64,000 bases of DNA from NCBI GenBank assembly GCA_965243775.1, contig CBDEWF010000075.1, positions 1 through 64,000 of the forward strand, read 5' to 3'. A model generated the notes under the pieces. That model was not told the DNA's origin, ran no database searches, and saw nothing but the letters and a program-made list of their open reading frames with translations. Shown here piece by piece: positions 8,111 to 17,573 of this stretch (position 1 is the first letter of the stretch; each line of letters starts with the position of its first letter). The position numbers and the translations under genes were made by a program. This stretch comes from Sansalvadorimonas sp965243775 (GTDB lineage Bacteria; Pseudomonadota; Gammaproteobacteria; Pseudomonadales; Endozoicomonadaceae).

Positions 8111-9334
8111 TTAATCAATACTGGCGTGAGGAGGAAAACCAGATTTACCACCAAGAACTCTGTTCGCCAGTGCAAGAAACTGCTCTTCCGTCACATTCAC
8201 ACCAGGCCGGCTCAGCATATCAGCAATAGCTCCCCACTTTTCAGCATCGGCTTTCTGATGTGCCAGACCATTAATCATATCCTCAACCAGAACAGATGGC
8301 TGATCGCCATAATGCCTGCAGAAGTGCTGCCACTTTTCGTTACCCTCCTGCACACTTTCCAGCTCTCTGGTCAATTTGCCGGGATCAACTTCTCCATTAA
8401 CAGGAAGAGAGCCCGGTTTAACCCCATCGACAAAACTTCGCCACCTGACAGCATCACGCTCATATTCCTGGACCATCTTTTTAGCTTTGGCATTAGCCTG
8501 TTTTACATCAGCCCTGAGCGCATCTGCCTCTGATACAACCTGACTCTTTTCTTCTTCAAGAGCTTTTAGCTGACCATATAATTCATCTATCTGGTCATTC
8601 AGACGCTGGTCCTGTTTCCTGCTTTCTTCTCTCCCTGCATCATCTTCAACCTCATAATCCAGAACATCATTCAAATCTTCTTCATTTTGGGTGGGAGATG
8701 AGTCCCCTTGATCAAGTGCTCCTGAAGCCAGTAGAGGAGAGTCGAGATTGGCCAGCAACTCAGGAACAGGGTTTGCCGATGAAACATTAGAAACTGCAGC
8801 CGAACCACCTGACAGACTATCCTGGCTTGAACTGTTTTGCTGCAGACGAGCCATATAATCCTCCTGGGAAGCGGCTCGTTCCAGATCGGATTGCCCAGCA
8901 TTATGCTGCTGGGCAGTCAGCCTTGATATGACCTGATCCTGTTCCGCCAGAACCTGCCCCAGTCTTGCAGAATCCTTGGCGACAGATTGCCCCTTCCAGA
9001 TTTCCCGCCCCTGTTCGAGAGCATAATAAATCAGGCAGCAGGCAAGCAGAGTATTACCGGTAATGAAACCGCCAGCACCAAGAGCTACCGCTGTCCCAAA
9101 TTTAAGCCACGACAGACCACCGGGCCGGGCTTTAACAGTACGCGCCAACAGCGCCTTAGTATCAGGGGCCAACTCCCTGAAGGCTCCCTCGTTTATATAG
9201 CCTTTTCCTGCGGCAACCTTGATATGGCTGGGATCATTAACAGCTATCCCACCAGTTTCAGCCATGGGAAACTCTGTATATAAGTCTGGTAAATCCTGGA
9301 AAGAATCGTGGGTCTGTCTGGTTTGCGCTGACAT
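8111..9334 (-). CDS. uncharacterised membrane protein with coiled coil and repeated tryptophan module
   Basis: I do not recognise this 407-residue protein. It has one strong hydrophobic segment (about residues 78-106) rich in glycine and alanine, an acidic Ser/Gln-rich linker (150-235), and a long predicted coiled coil (about 235-292). The C-terminus contains three similar modules centred on W298, W335 and W367. Each resembles AxxW followed by an aliphatic or aromatic helix and a Pro/Val turn (for example DAEKWGAIADMLSRPGVNV). There is no signal peptide; the N-terminus probably stays in the cytoplasm. It lies alone between mlaF and the divergent antiporter gene. A scaffold or polarity role is conceivable but nothing in the sequence proves it. 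Confidence 0.7.
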   Translation of the reverse strand: MSAQTRQTHDSFQDLPDLYTEFPMAETGGIAVNDPSHIKVAAGKGYINEGAFRELAPDTKALLARTVKARPGGLSWLKFGTAVALGAGGFITGNTLLACCLIYYALEQGREIWKGQSVAKDSARLGQVLAEQDQVISRLTAQQHNAGQSDLERAASQEDYMARLQQNSSSQDSLSGGSAAVSNVSSANPVPELLANLDSPLLASGALDQGDSSPTQNEEDLNDVLDYEVEDDAGREESRKQDQRLNDQIDELYGQLKALEEEKSQVVSEADALRADVKQANAKAKKMVQEYERDAVRWRSFVDGVKPGSLPVNGEVDPGKLTRELESVQEGNEKWQHFCRHYGDQPSVLVEDMINGLAHQKADAEKWGAIADMLSRPGVNVTEEQFLALANRVLGGKSGFPPHASID

Positions 9335-9502
9335 ATTCTGCTCCGGCTCCCTGCCCGTATGTTTATAGAATAGTCAGCAAATCTGTTACTGGGGATTGAT
9401 GTTTCATCATAGGCTCCTATGGGTGGCTTCCCGGGCGAATACCGGTAGAATGGCAAACTTCAACTCTCTCTTTTGCACGTATTATCAAACGGTTCTGACT
9501 AG

Positions 9503-10468
9503 ATGCTTATAGCCACAGGAGCTCTTTTTCTCGGTTTTGTTGCTTTAATGTGGAGCGCCGATCATTTTGTTGATGGGGCCGCCGCCACAGCTCGTAACCT
9601 GGGCATGTCGCCCATGCTGATTGGTTTGACCATTGTCTCCATTGGCACATCATCACCTGAAATCCTGGTCTCTCTGGTGGCCGCACTGTCCGGGCACGGA
9701 GATCTGGCTATTGGCAATATCATCGGCTCCAATATCGCCAACATTGCCCTGGTCCTGGGGGCCACTCTGATCATTACTCCCATTCCCGTTAATATCAGCA
9801 TGGCTAAAAGAGAGCTTCCGCTACTGACTGTGATTACTCTGGCCACCGGGGTACTGATCTACGATGGTTTTCTCAGCCGTCCAGACGGCCTGCTTCTGAT
9901 CGTGGCCCTGGTTTTAACATTGATCACTATTCATAAGTGGCAGAAACAGACTGGTGCCAGTGACGAGTCCTCCGCAGAACAGGAGTGTGAGGAGGAGATT
10001 CCTGACATGCCCCAGGGCAAGGCCACCCTTAACCTGCTTATCGGCCTGGCAGTGCTGCTGGGCAGTTCACGCATGCTGGTCTGGTCGGCAACAGAAATTG
10101 CTCTTGGATTCGGAGTCAGTGAACTGACCATCGGCCTGACCATTGTAGCTATCGGAACCAGCTTGCCAGAACTGGCAGCCAGCATAACCAGCGCCTTGAA
10201 GAAACATCATGACATGGCCATTGGCAATATTATCGGCTCCAACATTTTTAACCTGCTGGCCGTTATGGCTGTTCCCGGAATTGTTGCCCCCATGAGCATG
10301 GATCCAACAGTATTCGACAGAGATTTCCCTATTATGGCCGGGCTGACTATTGTGCTCGCCATAATGACCTTAGCCGGCAAGCACCCCAAAACCCTTGGCC
10401 GGATGGCCGGAGTATTTCTGCTGGCCTGCTACCTGGGTTACAGCCTGCTGATATTCTATCAAGCCTGA
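9503..10468 (+). CDS. yrbG: calcium/sodium antiporter YrbG family
   Basis: This 321-residue K+-dependent Na+/Ca2+ exchanger-like membrane protein has the two inverted repeats of the CaCA superfamily. The first is GTSSPEILVSLVAAL...GDLAIGNIIGSNIAN, the second GTSLPELAASITSAL...DMAIGNIIGSNIFN. About ten transmembrane helices surround a soluble acidic loop near residues 150-175. In E. coli and Pseudomonas the gene likewise precedes kdsD. Confidence 0.92.
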   Translation: MLIATGALFLGFVALMWSADHFVDGAAATARNLGMSPMLIGLTIVSIGTSSPEILVSLVAALSGHGDLAIGNIIGSNIANIALVLGATLIITPIPVNISMAKRELPLLTVITLATGVLIYDGFLSRPDGLLLIVALVLTLITIHKWQKQTGASDESSAEQECEEEIPDMPQGKATLNLLIGLAVLLGSSRMLVWSATEIALGFGVSELTIGLTIVAIGTSLPELAASITSALKKHHDMAIGNIIGSNIFNLLAVMAVPGIVAPMSMDPTVFDRDFPIMAGLTIVLAIMTLAGKHPKTLGRMAGVFLLACYLGYSLLIFYQA

Positions 10469-10591
10469 ATCGTATAGAATCGCATAGGGTGTATTCACAA
10501 ATCATCGTGATCACCCTTCACCCATTGATTGTGACTGACTCAGAATGCAAGAAAATTACGAATCCGTTACAATCGCTCGCTTAACATCTGG

Positions 10592-11584
10592 ATGTGGACG
10601 CCCCTCGTCATGAAACCAGCGGAAGAATTTATCGCCTCCGGCCGTAGAACTGTGGATATCGAACAGCAGGCCGTCCGCGCACTTCAGAACCGCATTGATT
10701 CCGACTTTGCCCAAGCCTGTCAAATCCTGCTTGAATGCCGTGGACGTATTGTCGTCACGGGAATGGGAAAATCCGGCCATATCGGCAACAAGATTGCCGC
10801 CACCTTGGCCAGCACCGGCACTCCAGCCTTTTTTGTTCACCCTGGTGAAGCCTCCCATGGTGATATGGGCATGATTACTTCTGATGATGTGGTTATTGCT
10901 CTTTCACACTCTGGCAAGGCCTCTGAGGTTATCAGCCTTCTGCCTCTGTTCAAAAGGCTGGGAGTTTCCATTATCTCTATAACGGGTAATCCGGGTTCTG
11001 CTCTGGCCAAAGCCTCCGATATTCACCTGAACAATGGCGTAACCCAGGAAGCCTGCCCACTGGACCTGGCACCAACTTCCAGTACCACCGCCACTTTGGT
11101 TCTTGGGGATGCGCTGGCTATCGCCCTGCTCGAAGCCCGTGGTTTCACCGCCGAAGACTTTGCTTTCTCCCACCCGGGAGGCAGCCTCGGCCGCAGGCTG
11201 CTATTAAAAGTCAGCGATGTCATGCACACGGGCAACCGTCTGCCTGTGGTTGATGAAGGCACTGAACTAGGAGAAGCCCTTCTGGAAGTCACCCGCAAAG
11301 GCATGGGCATGACGGCAATTATCAGCGGTGAACGCCGACTGCTTGGCATTTTTACTGATGGTGACCTGCGCCGGGCGATTGATCACGGCCTGGATCCAAA
11401 GAAAACTCCAGTTGAAAACGCCATGACCCAGAACTGTGTCACCATCTCCTCCGAGATTCTTGCCGCTGAAGCCTTGAAGATTATGGATGACCACAAGATC
11501 AGTAGCCTGATTTGTGTTGATGAAGAGCAGCGGCCGGTTGGTGCTATTCATATGCACGACCTGCTAAAAGCCGGCGTCGTCTAA
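10592..11584 (+). CDS. kdsD: D-arabinose 5-phosphate isomerase
   Basis: KdsD converts ribulose 5-phosphate to arabinose 5-phosphate, the first step toward Kdo for lipopolysaccharide. The N-terminal SIS domain (about residues 35-190) includes GMGKSGHIGNKIAATLAS and the HPGEASHGDMG active-site region. Two CBS domains follow (about 205-328). The 330-residue length is normal. The ATG at 10610 is an alternative start giving MKPAEEF; neither start has a strong Shine-Dalgarno. The phosphatase gene kdsC, which normally follows, is absent. Confidence 0.93.
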   Translation: MWTPLVMKPAEEFIASGRRTVDIEQQAVRALQNRIDSDFAQACQILLECRGRIVVTGMGKSGHIGNKIAATLASTGTPAFFVHPGEASHGDMGMITSDDVVIALSHSGKASEVISLLPLFKRLGVSIISITGNPGSALAKASDIHLNNGVTQEACPLDLAPTSSTTATLVLGDALAIALLEARGFTAEDFAFSHPGGSLGRRLLLKVSDVMHTGNRLPVVDEGTELGEALLEVTRKGMGMTAIISGERRLLGIFTDGDLRRAIDHGLDPKKTPVENAMTQNCVTISSEILAAEALKIMDDHKISSLICVDEEQRPVGAIHMHDLLKAGVV

Positions 11585-11627
11585 AAGGTATTATGAATAA
11601 GAACACGTTTTACGACTTATACTTCCA

Positions 11628-11669
11628 ACACCATAGAGGCAGCAGGTTTTACCCTGCTGTCTCTGGTGT
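11628..11669 (+). other. strong stem-loop between kdsD and lptC
   Basis: CAGCAGG (11640-11646) pairs with CCTGCTG (11653-11659). The stem extends outward through AGAG/CTCT and ACACC/GGTGT with a G-T wobble and a 2-nt bulge, about 17 pairs in all. No T run follows, so it looks like a processing, stabilising or attenuating element rather than a simple terminator. It occupies the kdsC position. Confidence 0.7.
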
Positions 11670-11693
11670 ATACGCAGGGAGGAGGGTTTAATT

Positions 11694-12266
11694 ATGTCTC
11701 TGCGTCATATCATTTTCGCAGCCAGCCTGGTGCTTTTTATTTCAGCCATTGGGTATTGGTCCTATACAGCGGATAATCCCAACAAAATTATCAAAGTCCA
11801 GGCCGTCAAAGACACCAAGGCTCCAGATTTTTTTACTCGCAATTCCCGTATGCTTGAGTACGGCCCAGATGGCACTCTGGAATCAACCCTGGACTCCCGA
11901 GAGATCAGCCATTTTCCCCATAATGGTATTATCCTTCTGACAGAACCTGATCTCTGGAACTATCAGGAAGGCAACCAGCCCTGGCACTCAACGGCTCGTA
12001 ATGGCAGGGTTCTTCCGGACGGGGAAACCGTGGAACTGATCAGGGATGTGGTCATGATTCAGGTGGCAACCGATGGCTCTGCCGAACAACGTATAGACAC
12101 AGATTTTCTGACCGTATACTCTGGGCAGGATTTTGCGGACACGGACGCCCCTGTACGCCTGACCAACGCAAATAGCATTGTAAATACTGTGGGTATGCGC
12201 GCATTTTACAAGCGGGATTTTATTCAGCTCAAATCCAAGGTTCGAAGCATTCATGAAAGTCGCTAG
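11694..12266 (+). CDS. lptC: LptC, lipopolysaccharide export protein
   Basis: This 190-residue bitopic protein has one N-terminal helix (about residues 5-24) and a periplasmic beta-jellyroll. It receives lipopolysaccharide from the LptB2FG transporter and hands it to LptA. The Shine-Dalgarno GGGAGGAGGG is strong. The 3' end overlaps lptA by 14 bp. Confidence 0.9.
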   Translation: MSLRHIIFAASLVLFISAIGYWSYTADNPNKIIKVQAVKDTKAPDFFTRNSRMLEYGPDGTLESTLDSREISHFPHNGIILLTEPDLWNYQEGNQPWHSTARNGRVLPDGETVELIRDVVMIQVATDGSAEQRIDTDFLTVYSGQDFADTDAPVRLTNANSIVNTVGMRAFYKRDFIQLKSKVRSIHESR

Positions 12267-12792
12267 ACTCTGTCTGACTCTTGTTGCAGCTCTCATGGCA
12301 ACGCAACTATGGGCTCTGCCTGAAGATCGGGACAAGCCCATCTATATATCCTCCGACAGTGCTGACATTGACGATGCTAAAGGTATCGCCATTTATCGGG
12401 GAGATGTGGAGATGATTCAGGGTTCCACAAAACTGACTGGCGACATCATTACCATCTATTCGAAAGACAGGAAAATTCTACGAGTTGTTTCCGAAGGCAA
12501 AAAACAGTCCGCCTATTACGAAGAGCTTCAGAGTCAGGAGAAGGGCAAGCTGCAGGCCTGGGGGCAGACTATCGATTATGATCTCGCGATCGAAAAAATC
12601 GAACTGATCAAAAAAGCCAAACTGGTCCAGCAGGGTAATACTTTCACTGGTGAGCGTATTGACTATGACCAAACCAGACAAATTGTAAATGCCCACAGCA
12701 AAACCAGACAGACCTTGAATGCAGATAGCCAGCAGGGCAACCAGACAGGCGGCCGGGTACAGATGGTTATTCAACCCAGTCAGACGAATTAA
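12253..12792 (+). CDS. lptA: LptA, periplasmic lipopolysaccharide bridge protein
   Basis: This 179-residue OstA/LptA-family protein has a signal peptide ending near LWALP. Mature LptA oligomerises into the beta-jellyroll bridge that carries lipopolysaccharide to LptD. The motifs PIYISSDSADIDDAKGIAIY and YRGDVEMIQGS are typical. It is followed directly by lptB. Confidence 0.92.
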   Translation: MKVARLCLTLVAALMATQLWALPEDRDKPIYISSDSADIDDAKGIAIYRGDVEMIQGSTKLTGDIITIYSKDRKILRVVSEGKKQSAYYEELQSQEKGKLQAWGQTIDYDLAIEKIELIKKAKLVQQGNTFTGERIDYDQTRQIVNAHSKTRQTLNADSQQGNQTGGRVQMVIQPSQTN

Positions 12793-12805
12793 AGACACCA
12801 GCCCA

Positions 12806-13531
12806 ATGGCACAACTGAAAGCAAACAACCTAAGCAAAAGCTACAGCGGCCGACAGGTCGTCCGTGATGTATCCGTTTCTATTGAAAGTGGCCAGATTGT
12901 TGGCCTGCTGGGTCCCAATGGCGCAGGCAAAACCACCTGTTTTTACATGATTGTCGGCCTGGTACTGAATGAAGGCGGCAGCATTCTGATAGATGGTAAA
13001 GATATTACCGCCCTGCCCATGCATGGGCGGGCACGGGCCGGTATCGGCTACTTGCCTCAGGAAGCCTCTATTTTCAGAAAGCTGACTGTCGCTGATAACA
13101 TCATGGCCATTCTGGAAACCCGCAAGGGTCTTTCCAGAGTCCAGCGGGAAGAGAAAATGGAACAGTTGCTGGGTGAATTTAATATCCAGCACATCCGTAA
13201 CAGCCTCGGCATGAGCCTGTCAGGTGGTGAACGCCGCCGTGTAGAGATTGCCCGGGCTCTGGCCACTGAACCCTCATTTATTCTGCTTGATGAACCTTTT
13301 GCCGGTGTGGACCCCATATCAGTGACAGATATCAAACAGATTGTCACCCACTTGAAGAACCGTGGCATTGGTGTATTAATCACTGATCATAATGTGAGAG
13401 AAACGCTGGATATCTGCGAGAAGGCTTATATAGTCAGCGAAGGTCACATTATTGCTTCTGGCAACAGTGAAACTGTACTTGCCAATCAGAAGGTCCGGGA
13501 TGTTTACTTGGGTGAACACTTCAGGATATAA
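12806..13531 (+). CDS. lptB: LptB, lipopolysaccharide export ATPase
   Basis: This 241-residue ABC ATPase drives LptB2FG extraction of lipopolysaccharide from the inner membrane. Walker A GPNGAGKTT, the signature LSGGERRRVEIARAL and Walker B FILLDEPFAGVD are intact. The start is set at the ATG at 12806, which gives the usual MAQLKANNLSKSY beginning; in-frame extension upstream would lie inside lptA. Confidence 0.96.
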   Translation: MAQLKANNLSKSYSGRQVVRDVSVSIESGQIVGLLGPNGAGKTTCFYMIVGLVLNEGGSILIDGKDITALPMHGRARAGIGYLPQEASIFRKLTVADNIMAILETRKGLSRVQREEKMEQLLGEFNIQHIRNSLGMSLSGGERRRVEIARALATEPSFILLDEPFAGVDPISVTDIKQIVTHLKNRGIGVLITDHNVRETLDICEKAYIVSEGHIIASGNSETVLANQKVRDVYLGEHFRI

Positions 13532-13617
13532 CCGCCAGAGGGTAAAATGGCATCATGAAGATGCCGGAATACCAAAAAAAGATGCCTAATGCGCAGTAGA
13601 GGCTGAGCAACGAGCCC

Positions 13618-15105
13618 ATGAAGCCGTCACTGGAATTAAAAATTGGCCAGCAGCTGACCATGACCCCTCAGCTGCAACAGGCTATCCGCCTTCTTCAGCT
13701 CTCCACACTGGATCTTCAGCAGGAGATCCAGCAGGCGCTGGAAAGCAACCCCATGCTGGAGCAGGAGGAGCAGAACAGTTCTGATAATGAACCTGCCACC
13801 CAGGAAGCCCTGGAAGAGGCAGGGCTGACAGATCTGAACTCAGCATCCAGCCAGGAAAAAACTGACGAAACCAGAGAGACCCAGGAAGACTGGTCCAACG
13901 AAATCCCATCTGATCTGCCTGTAGATTCAGCCTGGGATGATGTTTATCAGACAACACCGGCAGGCAGCAGTTCGGGTGACTCTCCGCCTGATGACTTTAC
14001 AACCCGTACGGGAGTCAGTGAAACCCTCCAGGATCATCTGGAGTGGCAGCTGACCCTGACCCCCATGTCTGCGGCAGACCGAATGATTGGCCTGTCGATT
14101 ATCGAAGGCATTGATGACAATGGTTACCTGACCGAACCCCTTGAAGATATTCTCAAAAGCCTGGATCCAAAATATGAAGTGGAGATGGATGAAGTTGAGA
14201 TGATGCTCAACCGCATCCAGCACTTTGATCCTGTTGGAGTAGGAGCCCGTGACCTGCGGGAATGCCTGTTGCTGCAGCTGCACCAGCTGCCTGAAGCTAC
14301 GCCTGATGTCATTGCTGCTCACAGGGTCATTGATCGTTATATCGATCTTCTTGGCACCCGAGACTATGCCACCCTGATGCGCCGTACCCGGATGAAGGAA
14401 GATCAGCTACGGGACGCACTGAATATTATCCAGAGCCTGAACCCTCACCCCGGTGCTTCCCTGCAGACTACAGAAGCCGAATATGTGATACCGGATGTTC
14501 TGGTAAGAAAGCATAGGGGGCGATGGCTGGTTGAGCTGAACCCCGATACTTCCCCCCGCCTGCGAATCAATAGTATCTACGCCTCCTTGATTCGCCGTGC
14601 CGATTCCAGTTCCGATAACACCTATCTGAAAAACCACCTTCAGGAAGCGCGCTGGTTTATCAAAAGCCTGCAGAGCCGGAATGAAACCCTGCTGAAAGTA
14701 GCGGCCCGGATAGTCGAACACCAGCAGGGATTCCTCGATTACGGCGAAGAGGCAATGAAGCCACTGGTGTTGCATGACATTGCCGAGGCAGTGGATATGC
14801 ACGAGTCAACAATTTCCCGGGTAACCACCCAGAAATTTATGCATACACCACGAGGCATCTTTGAGCTGAAATATTTCTTCTCAAGCCATGTCAGCACCTC
14901 ATCCGGGGGAGAGTGTTCTTCAACAGCCATCCGCGCCATTATTAAGAAACTGGTAGCCCAGGAAAACCCGAAAAAACCATTAAGCGACAGCAAGATTGCA
15001 GCTCTGCTTGGCGAGCAGGGTATCCAGGTGGCCCGGCGTACCATAGCGAAATACCGTGAAGCCATGGCGATCCCACCTTCGAATGAAAGAAAGCGGCTGA
15101 TCTAG
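13618..15105 (+). CDS. rpoN: RNA polymerase sigma-54 factor
   Basis: RpoN (495 residues) directs core polymerase to -24/-12 promoters that need enhancer-binding ATPases. The N-terminal glutamine-rich activator region (MTPQLQQAIRLLQLSTLDLQ), an acidic linker, the core-binding region, and the C-terminal RpoN box ARRTIAKYRE are all present. It lies in the conserved lptB-rpoN-hpf-ptsN-rapZ-npr order that couples sigma-54 with the nitrogen PTS. Confidence 0.97.
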   Translation: MKPSLELKIGQQLTMTPQLQQAIRLLQLSTLDLQQEIQQALESNPMLEQEEQNSSDNEPATQEALEEAGLTDLNSASSQEKTDETRETQEDWSNEIPSDLPVDSAWDDVYQTTPAGSSSGDSPPDDFTTRTGVSETLQDHLEWQLTLTPMSAADRMIGLSIIEGIDDNGYLTEPLEDILKSLDPKYEVEMDEVEMMLNRIQHFDPVGVGARDLRECLLLQLHQLPEATPDVIAAHRVIDRYIDLLGTRDYATLMRRTRMKEDQLRDALNIIQSLNPHPGASLQTTEAEYVIPDVLVRKHRGRWLVELNPDTSPRLRINSIYASLIRRADSSSDNTYLKNHLQEARWFIKSLQSRNETLLKVAARIVEHQQGFLDYGEEAMKPLVLHDIAEAVDMHESTISRVTTQKFMHTPRGIFELKYFFSSHVSTSSGGECSSTAIRAIIKKLVAQENPKKPLSDSKIAALLGEQGIQVARRTIAKYREAMAIPPSNERKRLI

Positions 15106-15122
15106 CTTCAGCCGCTTTTTCT
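15091..15122 (+). terminator. intrinsic terminator overlapping the rpoN stop
   Basis: AAGCGGCTGA (15091-15100) and TCAGCCGCTT (15108-15117) form a 10-bp stem directly followed by a T run. The left arm is inside the last rpoN codons and the stop codon lies in the loop, so hpf probably has its own promoter in 15123-15389. Confidence 0.85.
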
Positions 15123-15389
15123 TCACCCGGCTTTTCGCAGTAGGTCAGTGTTAAGTCCAACAGGACTCCTAGAAAATACAAGATTCCTTACTTTTCATAC
15201 AGTCAGCGAACAGCTCTATCAAAAGCCACACAATTGTTAACTTCCTCTGCTTCAGCTCATGGATTGTGCAGAGAATGACGCCAAATAAGCAAAAGTCGAG
15301 ACGAGGGGCAGTACTGGTGATAGAATCTAGGTGTCGGTCCGGTATGGAATTCACCGGGACTGCTCAACCTGACATCAGGAGAGTAACGC

Positions 15390-15695
15390 ATGCAAGTAAA
15401 CATCAGCGGTCATCAGTTTGAAGTAAGCGAAGCCCTGCACGATTACGTCAACCGAAAACTCAGCAAGCTCGCCTCACATTTTGATGGAATCACGAATGTA
15501 CAGGTTACTTTGAGTGTTGAGAAACAGAGACAGATGGCAGAAGCAACGCTTCACATACGCAATGCTGATATCGCCGCCTCATCAGAACACGAGGATATGT
15601 ATGCAGCCATTGACCTGCTAGTAGATAAACTTGACCGCCAGTTACTCAAACACAAAGAAAAGAACATTGACCGCCTTCAGGGGGCATCGCACTAA
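15390..15695 (+). CDS. hpf: ribosome hibernation promoting factor
   Basis: This 101-residue short-form HPF/YfiA-family protein binds the 30S subunit and promotes 100S ribosome dimers in stationary phase. The beginning MQVNISGHQFEVSEALHDYV and the closing HKEKNIDRLQG are characteristic. A good AGGAG Shine-Dalgarno precedes the ATG. It is followed 18 bp later by ptsN. Confidence 0.94.
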   Translation: MQVNISGHQFEVSEALHDYVNRKLSKLASHFDGITNVQVTLSVEKQRQMAEATLHIRNADIAASSEHEDMYAAIDLLVDKLDRQLLKHKEKNIDRLQGASH

Positions 15696-15713
15696 CCCCC
15701 GATACCAACTGTA

Positions 15714-16172
15714 ATGAGCTTACGCAATATCCTTGCTCCCGGACACGCCTTTTACGGCGTGCAGGGAGCCAGCAAAAAACGCACTCTGCAATATATCGCC
15801 AACCTGATAAGCGAGCGTCAACCAACCCTTGATACCAAGGAGCTGTTTAATCAGCTGGTGACCCGTGAAAAGCTCGGCAGCACCGGACTGGGCAATGGTT
15901 TTGCCCTGCCCCACTGCCGGATAGCCGGGTGCCAGACACCCCAGGCAGTATTTTTGCAGCTTGCACAGCCTATAGATTTTGATGCCGTGGACAAAAAACC
16001 CGTTGATCTGGTTTTTGCCCTAGTTGTTCCCGAACATGAAACCGATCAGCATCTGGAGTTTCTCCGGCAGATAGCTGAACAGTTCAGTAATGAAGAGCTC
16101 TGTGAGTCTCTGCGCTCAACCAGCAACAGTGAAACCCTGTACCGGCTGCTGACTGACAAGATTTCTGCCTGA
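15714..16172 (+). CDS. ptsN: PTS IIA-like nitrogen regulatory protein
   Basis: This 152-residue EIIA-Ntr protein is the terminal phosphate acceptor of the nitrogen PTS. The phosphorylated histidine is H67 in GFALPHCRI. EIIA-Ntr is known to affect potassium transport and sigma-54-linked expression. It lies between hpf and rapZ, with the partner carrier NPr downstream. No EI-Ntr (ptsP with a GAF domain) is in the window. Confidence 0.95.
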   Translation: MSLRNILAPGHAFYGVQGASKKRTLQYIANLISERQPTLDTKELFNQLVTREKLGSTGLGNGFALPHCRIAGCQTPQAVFLQLAQPIDFDAVDKKPVDLVFALVVPEHETDQHLEFLRQIAEQFSNEELCESLRSTSNSETLYRLLTDKISA

Positions 16173-16361
16173 GTGAGTATTTTCAATCGATTTTCAGAAC
16201 CTATTGAGAATACATCACCAACTAGGTGCTCATGAGCAGAACCACATAAGTTGAATAAAGAGTTTGCCAAAAGCACAATTAAACATGTGTCTTTAGCAAG
16301 CTCTTTTTTATATCCGCTTTTTTTCCTATCCTTGCAAAGGATGTGGGGGGGAATAGAAAAT

Positions 16362-17258
16362 ATGCCAAAGGCAATACGACTCGTCATTATCAGTGGTCGC
16401 TCAGGATCAGGAAAAAGTGCGGCTCTGGCAGCTCTGGAAGATCAAGGCTTTTACTGTATAGATAACCTTCCAGTTGGTCTTCTCGTCAGCCTTGTTGACC
16501 GTTTTCGCAAGGAACCAGTCGGCTCCGGAGATGCGATTGCCGTCAGCATTGATGCCAGAAATATGTCAGGAGAACTGGCCGGTTTTCCCCATATTCATCA
16601 GCAGCTGCTCGAACAACAAAACCTGACCAGCGACATTATCTATCTTGATGCCGACCACGAAACACTGTTAAAACGCTTCAGTGCCACCCGCAGGCGCCAT
16701 CCCTTGAGTGATGACCAATCTTCCCTCAATGAGGCCATTCGCAGAGAAGCCGAAGTGCTCGACAAAATGGCCAATGCCGCCGACCTGCGCCTGGATACCA
16801 GCCGTCTCTCTCTCCACGAACTGCGCAGTGAAATTCGCAAACGGGTAGCAGGCAAAGAGCGGCATGAGCTCTCCCTGCAGTTTGAATCCTTTGGTTTTAA
16901 GAAAGGTGTTCCCCACGATGCAGACTTTGTCTTTGATGTCCGTTGTCTGCCCAACCCTTACTGGCACAAAGAACTGCGCCAGTACAACGGTCAGGACAAG
17001 CCCATTATTGATTTCCTGTCAGGACATGAATCTGTCATCCAAATGGTGCAGGATATAACCAGTTTCGTCAGCAACTGGCTGCCGGCGTTTGAAGAGGGCA
17101 ACCGCAGCTATCTGACTGTCGCTATTGGCTGCACCGGTGGGCAGCACCGTTCGGTCTTTATTAGTGAAACCCTGGCTGCACAGTTCCGCAAACAGGCTTC
17201 AGTACAGGTACGCCACCGTGAACTGGAAGCCAAGCAGGCCGCAGCAGGAGGCCATTGA
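16362..17258 (+). CDS. rapZ: RapZ, RNase adaptor and nucleotide-binding protein
   Basis: RapZ (298 residues from this start) has an N-terminal Walker A GRSGSGKSAAL and a C-terminal domain with VAIGCTGGQHRSV. In E. coli the C-terminal domain binds the sRNA GlmZ and presents it to RNase E, controlling GlmS and hence amino-sugar supply to the envelope. The ATG at 16362 gives the conserved beginning MPKAIRLVIISG; in-frame starts upstream (16251, 16341) add unconserved sequence. Confidence 0.94.
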   Translation: MPKAIRLVIISGRSGSGKSAALAALEDQGFYCIDNLPVGLLVSLVDRFRKEPVGSGDAIAVSIDARNMSGELAGFPHIHQQLLEQQNLTSDIIYLDADHETLLKRFSATRRRHPLSDDQSSLNEAIRREAEVLDKMANAADLRLDTSRLSLHELRSEIRKRVAGKERHELSLQFESFGFKKGVPHDADFVFDVRCLPNPYWHKELRQYNGQDKPIIDFLSGHESVIQMVQDITSFVSNWLPAFEEGNRSYLTVAIGCTGGQHRSVFISETLAAQFRKQASVQVRHRELEAKQAAAGGH

Positions 17259-17263
17259 CAGGA

Positions 17264-17539
17264 ATGCCGATGATTCAGGAACAGCTGAAAATAATAAACA
17301 AGCTCGGGCTCCATGCCCGGGCTGCAGCCAAACTGGTTGGAGTCGCTTCATCCTTTGCCAGTAACGTTCGGATTGGCCATAACAACAAAATGGTGGATGG
17401 CAAGAGCATTATGTCGGTGATGATGCTGGCAGCCAGCAAAGGCACCACACTGGCCATAGAGGTGGAAGGTGATGATGCTGAAAGAGCCTATCAGGCCATC
17501 GCTGAACTCGTATCTAACCGCTTTGATGAAAGTGAATAA
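17264..17539 (+). CDS. ptsO: NPr, phosphocarrier of the nitrogen PTS
   Basis: This HPr-like protein of about 91 residues relays phosphate from EI-Ntr to PtsN. The phosphorylation site is the histidine in NKLGLHARAAAKL, and the regulatory-serine region is GKSIMSVMMLA. Three starts are possible: a TTG at 17255 overlapping the rapZ stop, and ATGs at 17264 and 17270; the last puts the histidine at position 15 as in classical HPr. Tight linkage to rapZ implies co-transcription. Confidence 0.92.
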   Translation: MPMIQEQLKIINKLGLHARAAAKLVGVASSFASNVRIGHNNKMVDGKSIMSVMMLAASKGTTLAIEVEGDDAERAYQAIAELVSNRFDESE

Positions 17540-17573
17540 CATTTTTTTTATATAACAAAGCCGGGGTACTCAC

